Assembly: GCF_002632725.1 (NCBI RefSeq)
Contig: NZ_NJAI01000002.1
Location: 218,640-282,639 of the forward strand
DNA from: Xenorhabdus hominickii
GTDB lineage: Bacteria; Pseudomonadota; Gammaproteobacteria; Enterobacterales; Enterobacteriaceae
DNA length: 64,000 nucleotides
Direction: 5' to 3'
In this document: piece after piece, positions 1-8,587 of the stretch
Numbering within the stretch: position 1 is the first letter of the stretch
How the letters are laid out: every line of letters starts with the position of its first letter
Program-made: the position numbers and the translations under genes
The notes under the pieces: generated by a model
Database searches by the model: none
Told to the model about the DNA's origin: nothing
The model's input: the letters and a program-made list of their open reading frames with translations, nothing else

Positions 1-161
1 ACGCTGTAAATAACTGAATATACCCATGGCGCTCACCTATTTGTAGTAAATATTATTGGAGACTTTTCATTGTTAATATTACTTATTTTTAATTGAAAAA
101 TAAGAAAAAGCCACAGATAAATAAGTAATTGTGATCGTTGTAACGATATTGATAAAAACCA

Positions 162-187
162 AAGTGAGCACATTACTGTGCTCATTT
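162..187 (-). terminator. Stem-loop downstream of the glycosyltransferase gene
   Basis: The arms TGAGCACA (165-172) and TGTGCTCA (177-184) pair perfectly around a 4-nt loop and extend by a G-U and two A-T pairs. Read on the minus strand, the stem is followed by a T-rich stretch, as expected for the end of the minus-strand gene that stops at 225. Nothing else is seen in bases 1-224. Confidence 0.6.
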
Positions 188-224
188 ACTTGAAATTATT
201 TATATACGTTATTATAATTAGTGT

Positions 225-1511
225 TTAGATAGTAGATGAAAGTGAATAATTACAACTTTTTGAAATATCAAAATAAATTTTATTCATGCTTTCTTCGAAG
301 GTGTTTTTTGACAGCAAGGATGTGAGATTTTGCTGTTGAGTGTCAGATATGAATAAATTTTTATCATATATGGAAATTATTTTTTTCGTCAGTGATGTTA
401 TGTCGTATTTAAACTTATCCTCCGAAGATAAATAAGTTGCAGCTTCTACGGTGCTTAAATCTGGAACAATTGTATAGATCCCATTTAGTGCTGCTTCTAA
501 AGGAGTAATACCAAGTGTTTCATAACGTGACGTACATACAAAAATAGCTTTTTTCTTAATTTTATTGAAAATACTAAATAATTCTATATGTGGTAGTTTA
601 TATGAAATTAAAAAATATTTTCTATATTTAATGGGGATCATGGAATATAGTATATCTCTCCTAGTATCATTTTTTTCATCGTCACCTAAAATTAATGTTT
701 TTATTGAAACCCCTTTTTTCAATAAACTAATTGATGCATTAATTAATAATTCGATGTTTTTAAAATAATCTAGCCTAGCAACAGCAGTGAACAATAATAT
801 TTCATCTTTATTTATTTTTAGAAAATGATTCATAGTGATATTTAATGAACTGTATAGATTGTTTTCGTAAGAAAACATGGGGGGGATAACTTGTTTTATT
901 TTTTCTCTTTGAACATCTTTACTTATTAGATAGTCACCTTGTAGTTTGGAATGTTGTATAACAAAATATCCTTTTTCAATTAAGGTATCAATTCCTATGG
1001 ATTGTTGCTTATAAAGATGAAGTGCTTTATCTTTATTTTCAAATGCTTGATAAGCTCCTTCTTGTGAATAATTTTTCTGAAAGTCCTCAACAAAAGGTCC
1101 ATGGTGTGTTACACCACACGGGATGTTTGATGGATGATAGGAAAGAAGTGTATCTGTTTGATAATAGGCAAAAATATTGGATTTATTATCATTTTTCATA
1201 GAAAGGAATGATAAACTTTTGGCTAAAGCTTCTTTTATATTTTCTGAATCCATCGAGAAATTAAAGAGAATTTTTATATATCTTATTCCGTTTTCCTCTA
1301 ATTGTTCAATTTTGGGAGTCAGTAATGATTCATCTCTTTTATATAGGATAAAACCAGCAAAAATTTGCTGTCTGATAAAATAGTCTGCCATTTTTAATGT
1401 GAATGATGTTGCTCCTACCTTAAATCCAACTGTATAGTGATTTGATATATATTTTTCATTAATGACTATAGCAATAGTCATCTTTTCTTTACCTGGTGAT
1501 ATATTGTTCAT
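225..1511 (-). CDS. GT4-type glycosyltransferase (GT-B fold)
   Basis: This 428-residue protein probably transfers a sugar from a nucleotide-sugar donor in the cytoplasm; donor and acceptor cannot be read from the sequence. The C-terminal half is typical of glycosyltransferase family 4: a VARLDYFKN segment opens the donor domain, then ILGDD, then FVCTSRYETLGITPLEAA, which contains the EX7E motif (the Glu of YET and the Glu of PLE). The N-terminal half has a THHGPF segment resembling the acceptor-side domain. No signal peptide or membrane segment is visible. The gene is very AT-rich, unlike glnS next to it, which suggests horizontal acquisition. It stands alone, reading away from glnS, with a hairpin after its stop. 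The family is clear, the substrate unknown. Confidence 0.75.
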   Translation of the reverse strand: MNNISPGKEKMTIAIVINEKYISNHYTVGFKVGATSFTLKMADYFIRQQIFAGFILYKRDESLLTPKIEQLEENGIRYIKILFNFSMDSENIKEALAKSLSFLSMKNDNKSNIFAYYQTDTLLSYHPSNIPCGVTHHGPFVEDFQKNYSQEGAYQAFENKDKALHLYKQQSIGIDTLIEKGYFVIQHSKLQGDYLISKDVQREKIKQVIPPMFSYENNLYSSLNITMNHFLKINKDEILLFTAVARLDYFKNIELLINASISLLKKGVSIKTLILGDDEKNDTRRDILYSMIPIKYRKYFLISYKLPHIELFSIFNKIKKKAIFVCTSRYETLGITPLEAALNGIYTIVPDLSTVEAATYLSSEDKFKYDITSLTKKIISIYDKNLFISDTQQQNLTSLLSKNTFEESMNKIYFDISKSCNYSLSSTI

Positions 1512-1721
1512 TTTTATTCTCTGTTGATATAAATGGTGTTTTTTAATATTGAAGTGTTAATGATAGCAAGAATGAAGTTTAAAATTATGCGGATATGCTG
1601 GAAGGTATAATAATCAAGTAACAGTTTATTTATTTTCTGAAAGAAATTTAATAAGATAATGATCTTTTATCTGCAGTCAACTCTCTGTATTATTAATTGC
1701 TTATCTGGTGAGTAGATGATT

Positions 1722-1772
1722 TTTATATATAATAACATTTAATCTTACTGATTAAATGTTATTATATATAAA
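1722..1772. repeat. Perfect 23-bp inverted repeat with 5-nt loop
   Basis: The arms 1722-1744 and 1750-1772 are exact reverse complements and consist almost entirely of A and T; the loop is TTACT. The element sits just past the 3' end of the His-Gln-repeat reading frame (stop at 1798-1800 on the minus strand). It could be a terminator-like hairpin or the remnant of a small mobile element. The rest of 1512-1797 shows no gene. Confidence 0.7.
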
Positions 1773-1797
1773 GCATATATCTTTTTTTATAAATTAA

Positions 1798-1989
1798 TTA
1801 TTTTTTGGAATTATGATGTTGATGTTGATGTTGATGTTGATGTTGATGTTGATGTTGATGTTGATATGAAAATGAAGTCGAAGTTTGATCTTCTCGATTT
1901 GTATGAGGTTTTATGGCATCGGCATACATGTGAGCCATATACCAATTTTTACGATTAGAAATCTCTGATGTAGGTTGATTTATAACCTG
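1798..1989 (-). pseudogene. Open frame with His-Gln repeat tail, no clear start
   Basis: On the minus strand a frame is open for 63 codons, from just after an in-frame TGA (1990-1992) to TAA at 1798-1800. It reads QVINQPTSEISNRKNWYMAH, continues with a polar stretch, and ends in eight tandem Gln-His pairs followed by HNSKK. The only in-frame ATG codons are internal, the first at 1936-1938, giving at most 46 residues. No convincing ribosome binding site was seen. It is therefore either a 5'-truncated gene remnant or a very small His-rich protein. No family is recognised. The His-Gln tract might bind metal ions, but that is inference only. Confidence 0.35.
1815..1862. repeat. Hexanucleotide tandem repeat (GATGTT)8
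   Basis: Eight perfect copies of GATGTT occupy 1815-1862. In the minus-strand open frame each copy encodes Gln-His (CAACAT/CATCAA). A 6-bp unit changes length without shifting frame, so slippage would vary the tail length and not switch the frame. The region 1990-2201 up to glnS shows no further gene. Confidence 0.85.
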
Positions 1990-2201
1990 TCATTTAATAT
2001 TGAGCCTGAACCTACTTTGGGCGTGGTTTGTTAGGGATAGTTCCGGCCTTCTGGATTTGCTTTTCCGCACTAACTTTACCCATCTGAACCTTTATCACTA
2101 ACTTTTCCAGCGAATCCCACTAACAAAGTATTGTTTCTCGGTTCAGCTTCATAGATTATAGAAGGTTATGTTAAGACGCTTTTTGCATTGAGGAAAAAAC
2201 G

Positions 2202-3869
2202 ATGAGTGAGGCAGATGCCCGCCCGACAAACTTTATTCGTCAGATTATTGACGAAGATCTGGCAACCGGTAAACATACATCAGTACATACCCGTTTCCCG
2301 CCTGAACCTAACGGCTATCTGCATATCGGCCATGCCAAGTCGATTTGCCTGAATTTCGGCATCGCTCAAGACTATCAGGGACAATGCAACCTACGTTTTG
2401 ACGATACAAACCCGGTTAAGGAAGATATTGAGTACGTTGAGTCGATTAAAGCTGACGTTGAGTGGTTGGGTTTTCAGTGGAGCGGCAATATTCGCTACTC
2501 TTCTGACTATTTCAATACCCTGTATCAATATGCCATTGAATTAATCAATAAAGGCTTGGCGTATGTAGATGAACTGAGTCCTGAAGAGATTCGTGAATAT
2601 CGCGGCACTTTAAAAGAACCAGGCAAAAACAGCCCTTACCGTGAGCGTAGTGTGGAAGAAAACCTTGCTCTGTTTGAAAAAATGCGGGCTGGGGAGTTTG
2701 CTGAAGGTAAAGTGTGTTTGCGCGCCAAAATTGATATGGCCTCTCCATTCATCGTGATGCGCGATCCGGTTATTTACCGCATTAAATTTGCAGAGCATCA
2801 TCAGGCGGGTAATAAGTGGTGCATCTATCCGATGTATGATTTTACCCACTGCATTTCCGATGCGCTGGAAGGGATCACCCATTCCATCTGTACGCTGGAG
2901 TTTCAGGATAACCGTCGGTTATATGACTGGGTATTGGATAACATTACGATTGACTGCCATCCACGCCAGTACGAATTTTCTCGTCTGAATCTGGAATATG
3001 CGGTGATGTCAAAGCGTAAGCTTAATCAGCTTGTGGCAGAAAACATCGTTGATGGCTGGGATGATCCACGTATGCCAACGATTTCAGGCTTGCGTCGTCG
3101 TGGCTATACTTCTGCTTCCATCCGCGAATTTTGCCGCCGCATTGGTGTGACAAAACAGGATAACAACGTAGAAATGGCTGCATTGGAATCCTGTATCCGT
3201 GATGATCTGAATGAAAACGCCCCGCGTGCGATGGCTGTTCTCGATCCGGTTAAACTGGTAATTGAGAATATGCCGGAAGGTGAAGTTATCCTGACGATGC
3301 CTAACCATCCGAACAAACCAGAAATGGGCAGCCGCGAAGTGCCGTTCAGCCGTGAATTGTACATTGACCGAGCGGATTTCCGTGAAGAAGCAAACCGTCA
3401 ATATAAGCGTCTGGTATTGGGTAAAGAAGTCCGTTTGCGTAATGCGTATGTGATTAAGGCAGAGCATGTTGAGAAAGATGCGGAAGGCAATATCACGACA
3501 ATTTACTGCCAGTACGATGAGCAGACTCTGAACAAAGATCCGGCTGACGGACGTAAAGTTAAGGGTGTTATTCATTGGGTTAGTGCCGCACATGGCGTAC
3601 CAGCGGAATTCTACCTGTATGATCGCCTGTTCAGCGTGGCAAACCCAGGTGCGGAAGATGACTTCTTGTCTACCATCAACCCGGATTCTCTGATGATCCG
3701 TAAAGGGTTTGTAGAGCCGGGTCTGGTAAATGCACAGCCAGAAAAAACCTATCAATTTGAGCGTGAAGGTTATTTCTGCGCAGATAGCCGCCTCTCAAGT
3801 GATGAACATCTGGTCTTTAACCGCACAGTTGGCCTGCGTGATACTTGGGCGAAAATCTCACAGGAATAA
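2202..3869 (+). CDS. glnS: Glutaminyl-tRNA synthetase
   Basis: The enzyme charges tRNA-Gln with glutamine, using ATP, in the cytoplasm. At 555 residues it is about the length of E. coli GlnRS. The class I signature [14 protein letters not shown] is present, with HIGH at residues 41-44, and the second signature VMSKRK has MSK at residues 269-271. The C-terminal beta-barrel anticodon-binding part follows. The ATG at 2202 is preceded by AGGAAAAAACG, a good ribosome binding site at normal spacing, and the start of the protein matches the family. The gene is followed by a strong intrinsic terminator. Codon use and GC are those of a core gene. The neighbourhood glnS-chb-fur-fldA resembles the E. 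coli order around glnS-fur. Confidence 0.99.
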   Translation: MSEADARPTNFIRQIIDEDLATGKHTSVHTRFPPEPNGYLHIGHAKSICLNFGIAQDYQGQCNLRFDDTNPVKEDIEYVESIKADVEWLGFQWSGNIRYSSDYFNTLYQYAIELINKGLAYVDELSPEEIREYRGTLKEPGKNSPYRERSVEENLALFEKMRAGEFAEGKVCLRAKIDMASPFIVMRDPVIYRIKFAEHHQAGNKWCIYPMYDFTHCISDALEGITHSICTLEFQDNRRLYDWVLDNITIDCHPRQYEFSRLNLEYAVMSKRKLNQLVAENIVDGWDDPRMPTISGLRRRGYTSASIREFCRRIGVTKQDNNVEMAALESCIRDDLNENAPRAMAVLDPVKLVIENMPEGEVILTMPNHPNKPEMGSREVPFSRELYIDRADFREEANRQYKRLVLGKEVRLRNAYVIKAEHVEKDAEGNITTIYCQYDEQTLNKDPADGRKVKGVIHWVSAAHGVPAEFYLYDRLFSVANPGAEDDFLSTINPDSLMIRKGFVEPGLVNAQPEKTYQFEREGYFCADSRLSSDEHLVFNRTVGLRDTWAKISQE

Positions 3870-3895
3870 TCTGCGGTTAATGATTTAACTTATTG

Positions 3896-3925
3896 AAAAG
3901 CGTGATTATTATCACGCTTTTTTTA
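3896..3925 (+). terminator. Intrinsic terminator of glnS
   Basis: The arms AAAAGCGTGAT (3896-3906) and ATCACGCTTTT (3911-3921) pair perfectly around TATT and are followed by a run of T. It lies 27 bases after the glnS stop codon. Confidence 0.9.
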
Positions 3926-3957
3926 CGTTTAAAAGTATTGTAATGAAAATTAACTCC

Positions 3958-3987
3958 TTCGAATAAGATTACAAATTGCCTTATAAT
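3958..3987 (+). promoter_or_regulatory. Candidate sigma-70 promoter for chb
   Basis: A perfect TATAAT lies at 3982-3987, about 85 bases before the chb start. A weak -35 candidate TTCGAA (3958-3963) lies 18 bases upstream. A ribosome binding site GAGGT sits just before the ATG at 4072. The sequence does not show which regulator acts here; chitin-related genes are often NagC-controlled, but no clear NagC site was identified. Confidence 0.4.
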
Positions 3988-4071
3988 CCTATATTGTGTA
4001 GGGTTATTACTCAGCCAAATTTGTACATTATTTGCCCGGCAAAAGAATAATAAATTCGGACGAGGTAATTT

Positions 4072-6747
4072 ATGAAAATCATTAAATTGCGTACCTTGGC
4101 AGTACTAATTACGACAATTGGGTTTATGAGCAGTACCCATGCAGAAATGACATCACAACAGATCGTAGATTCACTGAGTCAGTTAAACGTCAATTTCAAA
4201 GTAATTGATAATCAGGCAGGTTCTCACGGAGTCGATTGTGCTATTTTAGGCGCGGACTCGGCTGTCTGTAATCGAATCAATGTCATCTTGAACAATGGAG
4301 ACCAAGCGATTGATTCTTCTGATTGGGCACTCTATTTTCACAGTATTCGTCAAATCCTGAAACTCGACCATGATCAATACAAAATCACTCATATCACGGG
4401 TGATTTGCATAAGCTTGAACCGACGGAAAAATTCACGGGTATTAAGGCTAATGAAAAGATTGTACTGCCCATTATTGGAGAATATTGGCAGATTTACAGT
4501 ACGGATTTTATGCCACGTTGGTATGCGACTTCTGGTGACGCGATCCCCAAAGTGTTGGTGAAAACCGATACTGAAAATATCAGTGAATATTTATCTGATC
4601 TGGTAGGAGAACAGTGGAAACGCACCACGGAAGATAATAATGTCCTGATGACACCTGAAAACCGTTTTGTAAAAAATCAGCAAATAGAAAAAATCAGTGA
4701 AGATAAACTGCGTGGACAGATTATTCCTACACCCAAAAAACTCGCTATTCATTCACAGGATGTAAACTTATCTGGTGGAGTGAAATTGGAGCTGGGAGGG
4801 TTGAGTAACGCATCCATTGAGGTAATCAGAGAACGTTTTAACCGCCAGAACATCAACTTAACAGATAAAGGTTATCCAATTGCGACTCAAATTAATGAGA
4901 ATGAGTTTGAGGGTAATTGGCGAGTAAAAGGTGCTTATTCGCTGGAGGTCACCACTAAGGGGACGCAAATTGTTGCGTTTGATCAGTCAGGTGTATTTTA
5001 TGGCCTGCAATCGTTGTTTTCCTTGCTTACTGCCAATGGTATTCCAAAAATTGCGACATTAAAGGCACAGGACGCACCCAGATTTGAATATCGGGGGGTG
5101 TTTCTTGATGTTGGGCGTAACTTCCATAGTAAAGCAGCTGTTTTACGTTTGCTTGATCAAATGTCCAGCTATAAGCTGAACAAGCTCCATTTCCACTTGA
5201 GTGACGATGAAGGTTGGCGTCTGGAGATTCCCGGTCTACCAGAACTGACTGATATTGGCAGCCAACGTTGCCATGACTTGAATGAAACACAGTGTTTACT
5301 GCCACAATTAGGATCAGGGCCGGATAGTAACAATATGGGAAGTGGTTACTTTAGCCGTCAGGATTACATTGATATCCTGAATTACGCCAAGGCTCGCCAG
5401 ATAGATGTGATCCCTGAAATTGATATTCCCGCCCATGCCCGCGCCGCAGTTGTGTCGATGGAGGCGCGTTATAAGAAATTAATGGCACAGGGCAAGACGC
5501 GGGAAGCCAATGAATATCGTTTACTTGATCCGACTGATACTTCGAATACAACCTCTGTGCAGTTCTATGATCACCGAAGTTACCTCAATCCGTGCATGGA
5601 CTCTTCTAAGCGATTCATTGATAAAGTGATCAGCGAATTGGTTGCTATGCACAAAGAAGCCGGATTGCCGTTGAACACATGGCATTTTGGTGGTGATGAG
5701 GCAAAAAATATCCGTTTGGGCGCAGGATATCAAGATAAAGACGGGCCTATTGAACCGGGCAAAGGGATCATCAACAAAAAAATTGAGGATAAACCGTGGG
5801 CTAAATCTCAGGTTTGTCAGAAGATGATAGCGCAGGGTGTCATTAAAGATGTTGATGAGCTGGACAGCTACTTTGCTATTGAAGTCAGTAAAATAGTCAA
5901 TGCTCATGGAATAGACACAATGCAGGCATGGCAGGATGGTCTGAAACATGTCAAATCAGCAAAAGACTTTGCCACTAAAAATGTGGCGGTAAATTTCTGG
6001 GATACGCTCTATTGGGGCGGTTATGACTCCGTGAACGACTGGGCAAATAAAGGGTATCGAGTTGTTGTCTCCAGCCCGGATTATGTTTACCTCGATATGC
6101 CTTATGAAGTTAATCCGAAAGAGCGGGGTTACTACTGGGCAACCCGGTTTAATGATGAGGCGAAAATTTTCAGTTTTGCCCCAAACAACCTGCCCCAAAA
6201 TGCCGAGACTTCGGTCGATCGTGATGGCAGACGTTTCAATACTCACAGCAATAAACATTGGCCGGGGGCTTACGGCATATCAGGCCAACTATGGAGTGAA
6301 ACGGTACGAACCGATGAACAGATGGAATATATGATTTACCCACGTTTATTGCCTCTGGCTGAACGTGCGTGGTATCAGACAGGATGGGAGCAAAATTACC
6401 AGCAGGGCAGGGAATATAAAGGTGGAATAACACATTATGTCGATACCGATGCACTTAAGCAGGATTGGGAACGTTTTGCCAACCTGATAGGGCAACGTGA
6501 ATTGGCTAAACTGGATAAAGCGGAAATCTTGTATCGTTTGCCAGTACCGGGAGGAAGGATTGTTTCTGGGACATTTGAAGCCAATATAGCCTTACCAGGT
6601 GTGGTTATTCAATATTCGCTGGATGATGGAAAAACTTGGCAGGTTTACGATGATAGACAGCGGCCTCATGTTAACGGTAATGTGAAAATTCGTTCAGTCA
6701 ATACCGATGGGAACCGTTTTAGCCGTACAGAAGAAGTTAAATTTTAA
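4072..6747 (+). CDS. chb: Chitobiase / beta-N-acetylhexosaminidase (GH20)
   Basis: The 891-residue enzyme hydrolyses chitobiose and other beta-N-acetylglucosaminides from the non-reducing end, a late step in chitin breakdown. A Sec signal peptide ends near THA (about residue 24), placing the protein in the periplasm or outside. Domain order matches Serratia chitobiase: an N-terminal carbohydrate-binding-like domain (to about 200), a GH20b domain containing YGLQSLFSL (about 210-330), the catalytic TIM barrel opening with EYRGVFLDVGRNFH, and a C-terminal Ig-like domain ending near 891. The catalytic Asp-Glu pair is in HFGGDEAKN (D542, E543), and PEIDIPAHARAA is also typical. Use on host or prey chitin would suit an insect associate, which is inference. 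The gene converges on fur, with a hairpin between them. Confidence 0.97.
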   Translation: MKIIKLRTLAVLITTIGFMSSTHAEMTSQQIVDSLSQLNVNFKVIDNQAGSHGVDCAILGADSAVCNRINVILNNGDQAIDSSDWALYFHSIRQILKLDHDQYKITHITGDLHKLEPTEKFTGIKANEKIVLPIIGEYWQIYSTDFMPRWYATSGDAIPKVLVKTDTENISEYLSDLVGEQWKRTTEDNNVLMTPENRFVKNQQIEKISEDKLRGQIIPTPKKLAIHSQDVNLSGGVKLELGGLSNASIEVIRERFNRQNINLTDKGYPIATQINENEFEGNWRVKGAYSLEVTTKGTQIVAFDQSGVFYGLQSLFSLLTANGIPKIATLKAQDAPRFEYRGVFLDVGRNFHSKAAVLRLLDQMSSYKLNKLHFHLSDDEGWRLEIPGLPELTDIGSQRCHDLNETQCLLPQLGSGPDSNNMGSGYFSRQDYIDILNYAKARQIDVIPEIDIPAHARAAVVSMEARYKKLMAQGKTREANEYRLLDPTDTSNTTSVQFYDHRSYLNPCMDSSKRFIDKVISELVAMHKEAGLPLNTWHFGGDEAKNIRLGAGYQDKDGPIEPGKGIINKKIEDKPWAKSQVCQKMIAQGVIKDVDELDSYFAIEVSKIVNAHGIDTMQAWQDGLKHVKSAKDFATKNVAVNFWDTLYWGGYDSVNDWANKGYRVVVSSPDYVYLDMPYEVNPKERGYYWATRFNDEAKIFSFAPNNLPQNAETSVDRDGRRFNTHSNKHWPGAYGISGQLWSETVRTDEQMEYMIYPRLLPLAERAWYQTGWEQNYQQGREYKGGITHYVDTDALKQDWERFANLIGQRELAKLDKAEILYRLPVPGGRIVSGTFEANIALPGVVIQYSLDDGKTWQVYDDRQRPHVNGNVKIRSVNTDGNRFSRTEEVKF

Positions 6748-6759
6748 CGCCTAAAGCAG

Positions 6760-6789
6760 ACTGCCGATTAGCCCAAACTAATCGGCAGT
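6760..6789. terminator. Stem-loop between convergent chb and fur
   Basis: The arms ACTGCCGATTAG (6760-6771) and CTAATCGGCAGT (6778-6789) form a perfect 12-bp stem with a 6-nt loop, 12 bases after the chb stop. There is no clear T-run on the plus side, so termination efficiency is uncertain; it may serve both converging transcripts. Confidence 0.6.
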
Positions 6790-6853
6790 AGCTTATGATT
6801 AAATCAGATGTCAGAAGCGGGCTATTTTAATCACTTTTTATCGACTTTATCTC

Positions 6854-7303
6854 TCATGAATTTTCATCATGGAGTGAACTATCTTTGCGACAATCACCAG
6901 TAGTACAGTGGCCATATAAATAGAGACTATGATTTGACAGCTTGATTCCATAACGTTCAGCGATAGTTTTCTGGCGTTCTTCAATCGACTCGTCACTGAA
7001 TTCAATGACTTTACCACAGTCGAGACAAATCAAATGGTCATGGTGATGCTGCTGAGTGAGTTCAAAAACCGATTTACCACCTTCAAAATTGTGGCGAGTG
7101 ACAATGCCGGCATCATCGAACTGGTTCAGTACGCGATAGACAGTGGCGAGGCCAATCTCTTCACCGATATCAATCAGTTTTTTGTAGAGATCCTCCGCAC
7201 TGACATGATGGCATTCTGGGTCCTGTAACACTTCCAGAATTTTCAGGCGTGGAAGTGTTACTTTAAGTCCAGCATTTTTCAATGCTTTATTGTTGTCGGT
7301 CAT
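6854..7303 (-). CDS. fur: Ferric uptake regulator Fur
   Basis: Fur is a dimeric cytoplasmic repressor that binds DNA when loaded with Fe2+ and controls iron acquisition. The 149-residue protein has the N-terminal winged helix (LPRLKILEVL through GLATVYRVLNQFDDAGIV), the metal-binding HHHDH motif at residues 86-90, and the Zn-binding pair C93 and C96 in CLDC. A second Cys pair lies in the tail CTTGDC. The start is an ATG at 7301-7303 with AGGA upstream. A 30-codon open frame ends 6 nt upstream and resembles the uof leader. It lies downstream of fldA, as in E. coli. Confidence 0.98.
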   Translation of the reverse strand: MTDNNKALKNAGLKVTLPRLKILEVLQDPECHHVSAEDLYKKLIDIGEEIGLATVYRVLNQFDDAGIVTRHNFEGGKSVFELTQQHHHDHLICLDCGKVIEFSDESIEERQKTIAERYGIKLSNHSLYLYGHCTTGDCRKDSSLHDENS

Positions 7304-7309
7304 GCGGAT

Positions 7310-7402
7310 TCAGTCCTGTAACTTGAGTTTAGTGAACTTATGATACTTGGGGGTATCGTGAGGGAATCTTGATTCTTTTTCACGTTTGTTGATTATAGGC
7401 AT
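7310..7402 (-). CDS. uof: Candidate Uof leader peptide upstream of fur
   Basis: A 30-codon ATG frame (first residues MPIINKREKESR, last residues KLKLQD) ends at TGA 7310-7312, only 6 nt before the fur start. The fur ribosome binding site AGGA lies inside its last codons. In E. coli, a short open frame called uof occupies this position and is translationally coupled to fur, which allows the sRNA RyhB to affect Fur synthesis. Position, length and the overlap with the fur ribosome binding site fit this role. The ribosome binding site of the small frame itself is weak, and I cannot align it to E. coli Uof from memory, so the assignment rests mainly on position. Confidence 0.5.
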   Translation of the reverse strand: MPIINKREKESRFPHDTPKYHKFTKLKLQD

Positions 7403-7485
7403 GGATATTCAAAATGAAAACCATACCTACCCGGTATCATGACACATTCTGCAAGAATAATCCTGCTTGAAAGGCGCTTGTTTCC

Positions 7486-8019
7486 TTATGCGCCCAGAAT
7501 CTCTGATAGGCTCATCTCAACCTTGAGCTGTTGTACCCAGGTTTCAACGCGCTCATCCGTCAACTCTGGCTGACGATCTTCATCGATGGCAAGGCCAATA
7601 AAGTGATTTTCGTCGGCCATGCCTTTGGAAACTTCAAAGTGATACCCTTCGGTTGGCCAGTGGCCTACGATAATAGCGCCATTAGGCTCAATAATGTCGC
7701 GGATGGTGCCCATAGCATCACAGAAGTATTCTGCATAATCTTCCTGATCACCACAGCCAAACAGAGCAACCAATTTCCCTTCGAAATTGATCTCTCCCAG
7801 AGTAGGGAAGAAATCATCCCAATCACATTGAGCTTCACCGTAATACCAAGTTGGAATGCCAAGCAACAAAATATCGAAGGCTTCAATGTCTTCCTTGCTG
7901 CTTTTGGCAATATCGTGGACTTCAGCAACATCAGCACCGCCCAATTTTTCTTGGAGCATTTTGGCGATGTTTTCTGTGTTGCCTGTATCGCTACCGAAGA
8001 ATATACCTATTATTGCCAT
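7486..8019 (-). CDS. fldA: Flavodoxin FldA
   Basis: This 177-residue FMN-binding electron carrier donates electrons to enzymes such as those of biotin synthesis, methionine synthase reactivation and IspG/IspH in Enterobacterales. The phosphate-binding loop SDTGNTENIAK starts at residue 10, and the flavin-stacking segments PTWYYGEAQCDWDDF and GCGDQEDYAEYFCDA are intact, typical of a long-chain flavodoxin. The start is an ATG at 8017-8019. fldA is upstream of fur in the same direction, with about 180 bases between that hold the candidate uof frame. A Fur-box-like sequence lies about 85 bases upstream. Confidence 0.98.
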   Translation of the reverse strand: MAIIGIFFGSDTGNTENIAKMLQEKLGGADVAEVHDIAKSSKEDIEAFDILLLGIPTWYYGEAQCDWDDFFPTLGEINFEGKLVALFGCGDQEDYAEYFCDAMGTIRDIIEPNGAIIVGHWPTEGYHFEVSKGMADENHFIGLAIDEDRQPELTDERVETWVQQLKVEMSLSEILGA

Positions 8020-8102
8020 AAAATGGGTTAACCTCTTGTTTTATTGTGTATTAAATCCATACACATCACGCTGAAATCAGCAGGAAAAATGTTAGTTTTA
8101 AT

Positions 8103-8121
8103 AAAATGAGAAGCATTATTT
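8103..8121. promoter_or_regulatory. Candidate Fur box upstream of fldA
   Basis: AAAATGAGAAGCATTATTT matches 14 of 19 positions of the Fur consensus GATAATGATAATCATTATC. It lies between fldA and ybfE, where the fldA-fur promoter is expected. The alignment was done by eye. Confidence 0.35.
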
Positions 8122-8192
8122 TGACCAAACATCAATGACAAATCTGTCAAATTTGTGTGGTGATGCCGCTTCATGCTGTTGAATAAAAGCCG

Positions 8193-8483
8193 TTAATCGG
8201 CAAGATGATTTTGTTCTGCCAGTTGAGTTAACAACATTTGTTCAATCAGCTCACTGCGACTGATATTGCGTTGTTTTGCCAGATGATTCAGTGCATCGAC
8301 AGCGTCTTCATTGAGCTTTAATTCCACTCGACGCAGCCCCTTGACTTTATCACGTCGCAACTGGTTGCGTTTATTAATCCTAAGCTGTTCATCTCTGGAC
8401 AGCGGACTTGTTTTAGGTCGCCCTGGCCTACGTTCATCTGCGAACAAATCCAGTGTGGTGCGATCAGTTTGTTCTTTTGCCAT
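8193..8483 (-). CDS. ybfE: LexA-regulated protein YbfE (ribbon-helix-helix type)
   Basis: This 96-residue basic protein of the CopG-like ribbon-helix-helix class belongs to the conserved enterobacterial YbfE family, which is part of the SOS regulon in E. coli. Seen here are the conserved N-terminus (AKEQTDRTTLDLFADERRPG), the strand-forming segment GLRRVELKLNEDAVDALNHL, and the following SRSELIEQMLL helix. It lies upstream of fldA in the same direction, as in E. coli. I looked for a LexA box upstream and did not find a convincing one. Its upstream side marks the left border of the accessory region: in E. coli the next gene is ybfF, here found 45 kb away. Confidence 0.93.
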   Translation of the reverse strand: MAKEQTDRTTLDLFADERRPGRPKTSPLSRDEQLRINKRNQLRRDKVKGLRRVELKLNEDAVDALNHLAKQRNISRSELIEQMLLTQLAEQNHLAD

Positions 8484-8587
8484 AAATTCAATTGATAATG
8501 GGCGTGTACCAAAATATAGCGGGCAATAATACCTTAGCTGGGCGCGTGTCGCTACTGGTTGATGGGAGAGATTGTCATAATCGACAT

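Noticed and set aside
3084..3755. 223-residue minus-strand frame inside glnS
   Set aside because: Shadow frame of a conserved housekeeping gene with no domain or start signal.
8484..8587. LexA box expected before ybfE
   Set aside because: No CTGT-N8-ACAG match or close variant could be found by eye, although YbfE is LexA-controlled in E. coli.
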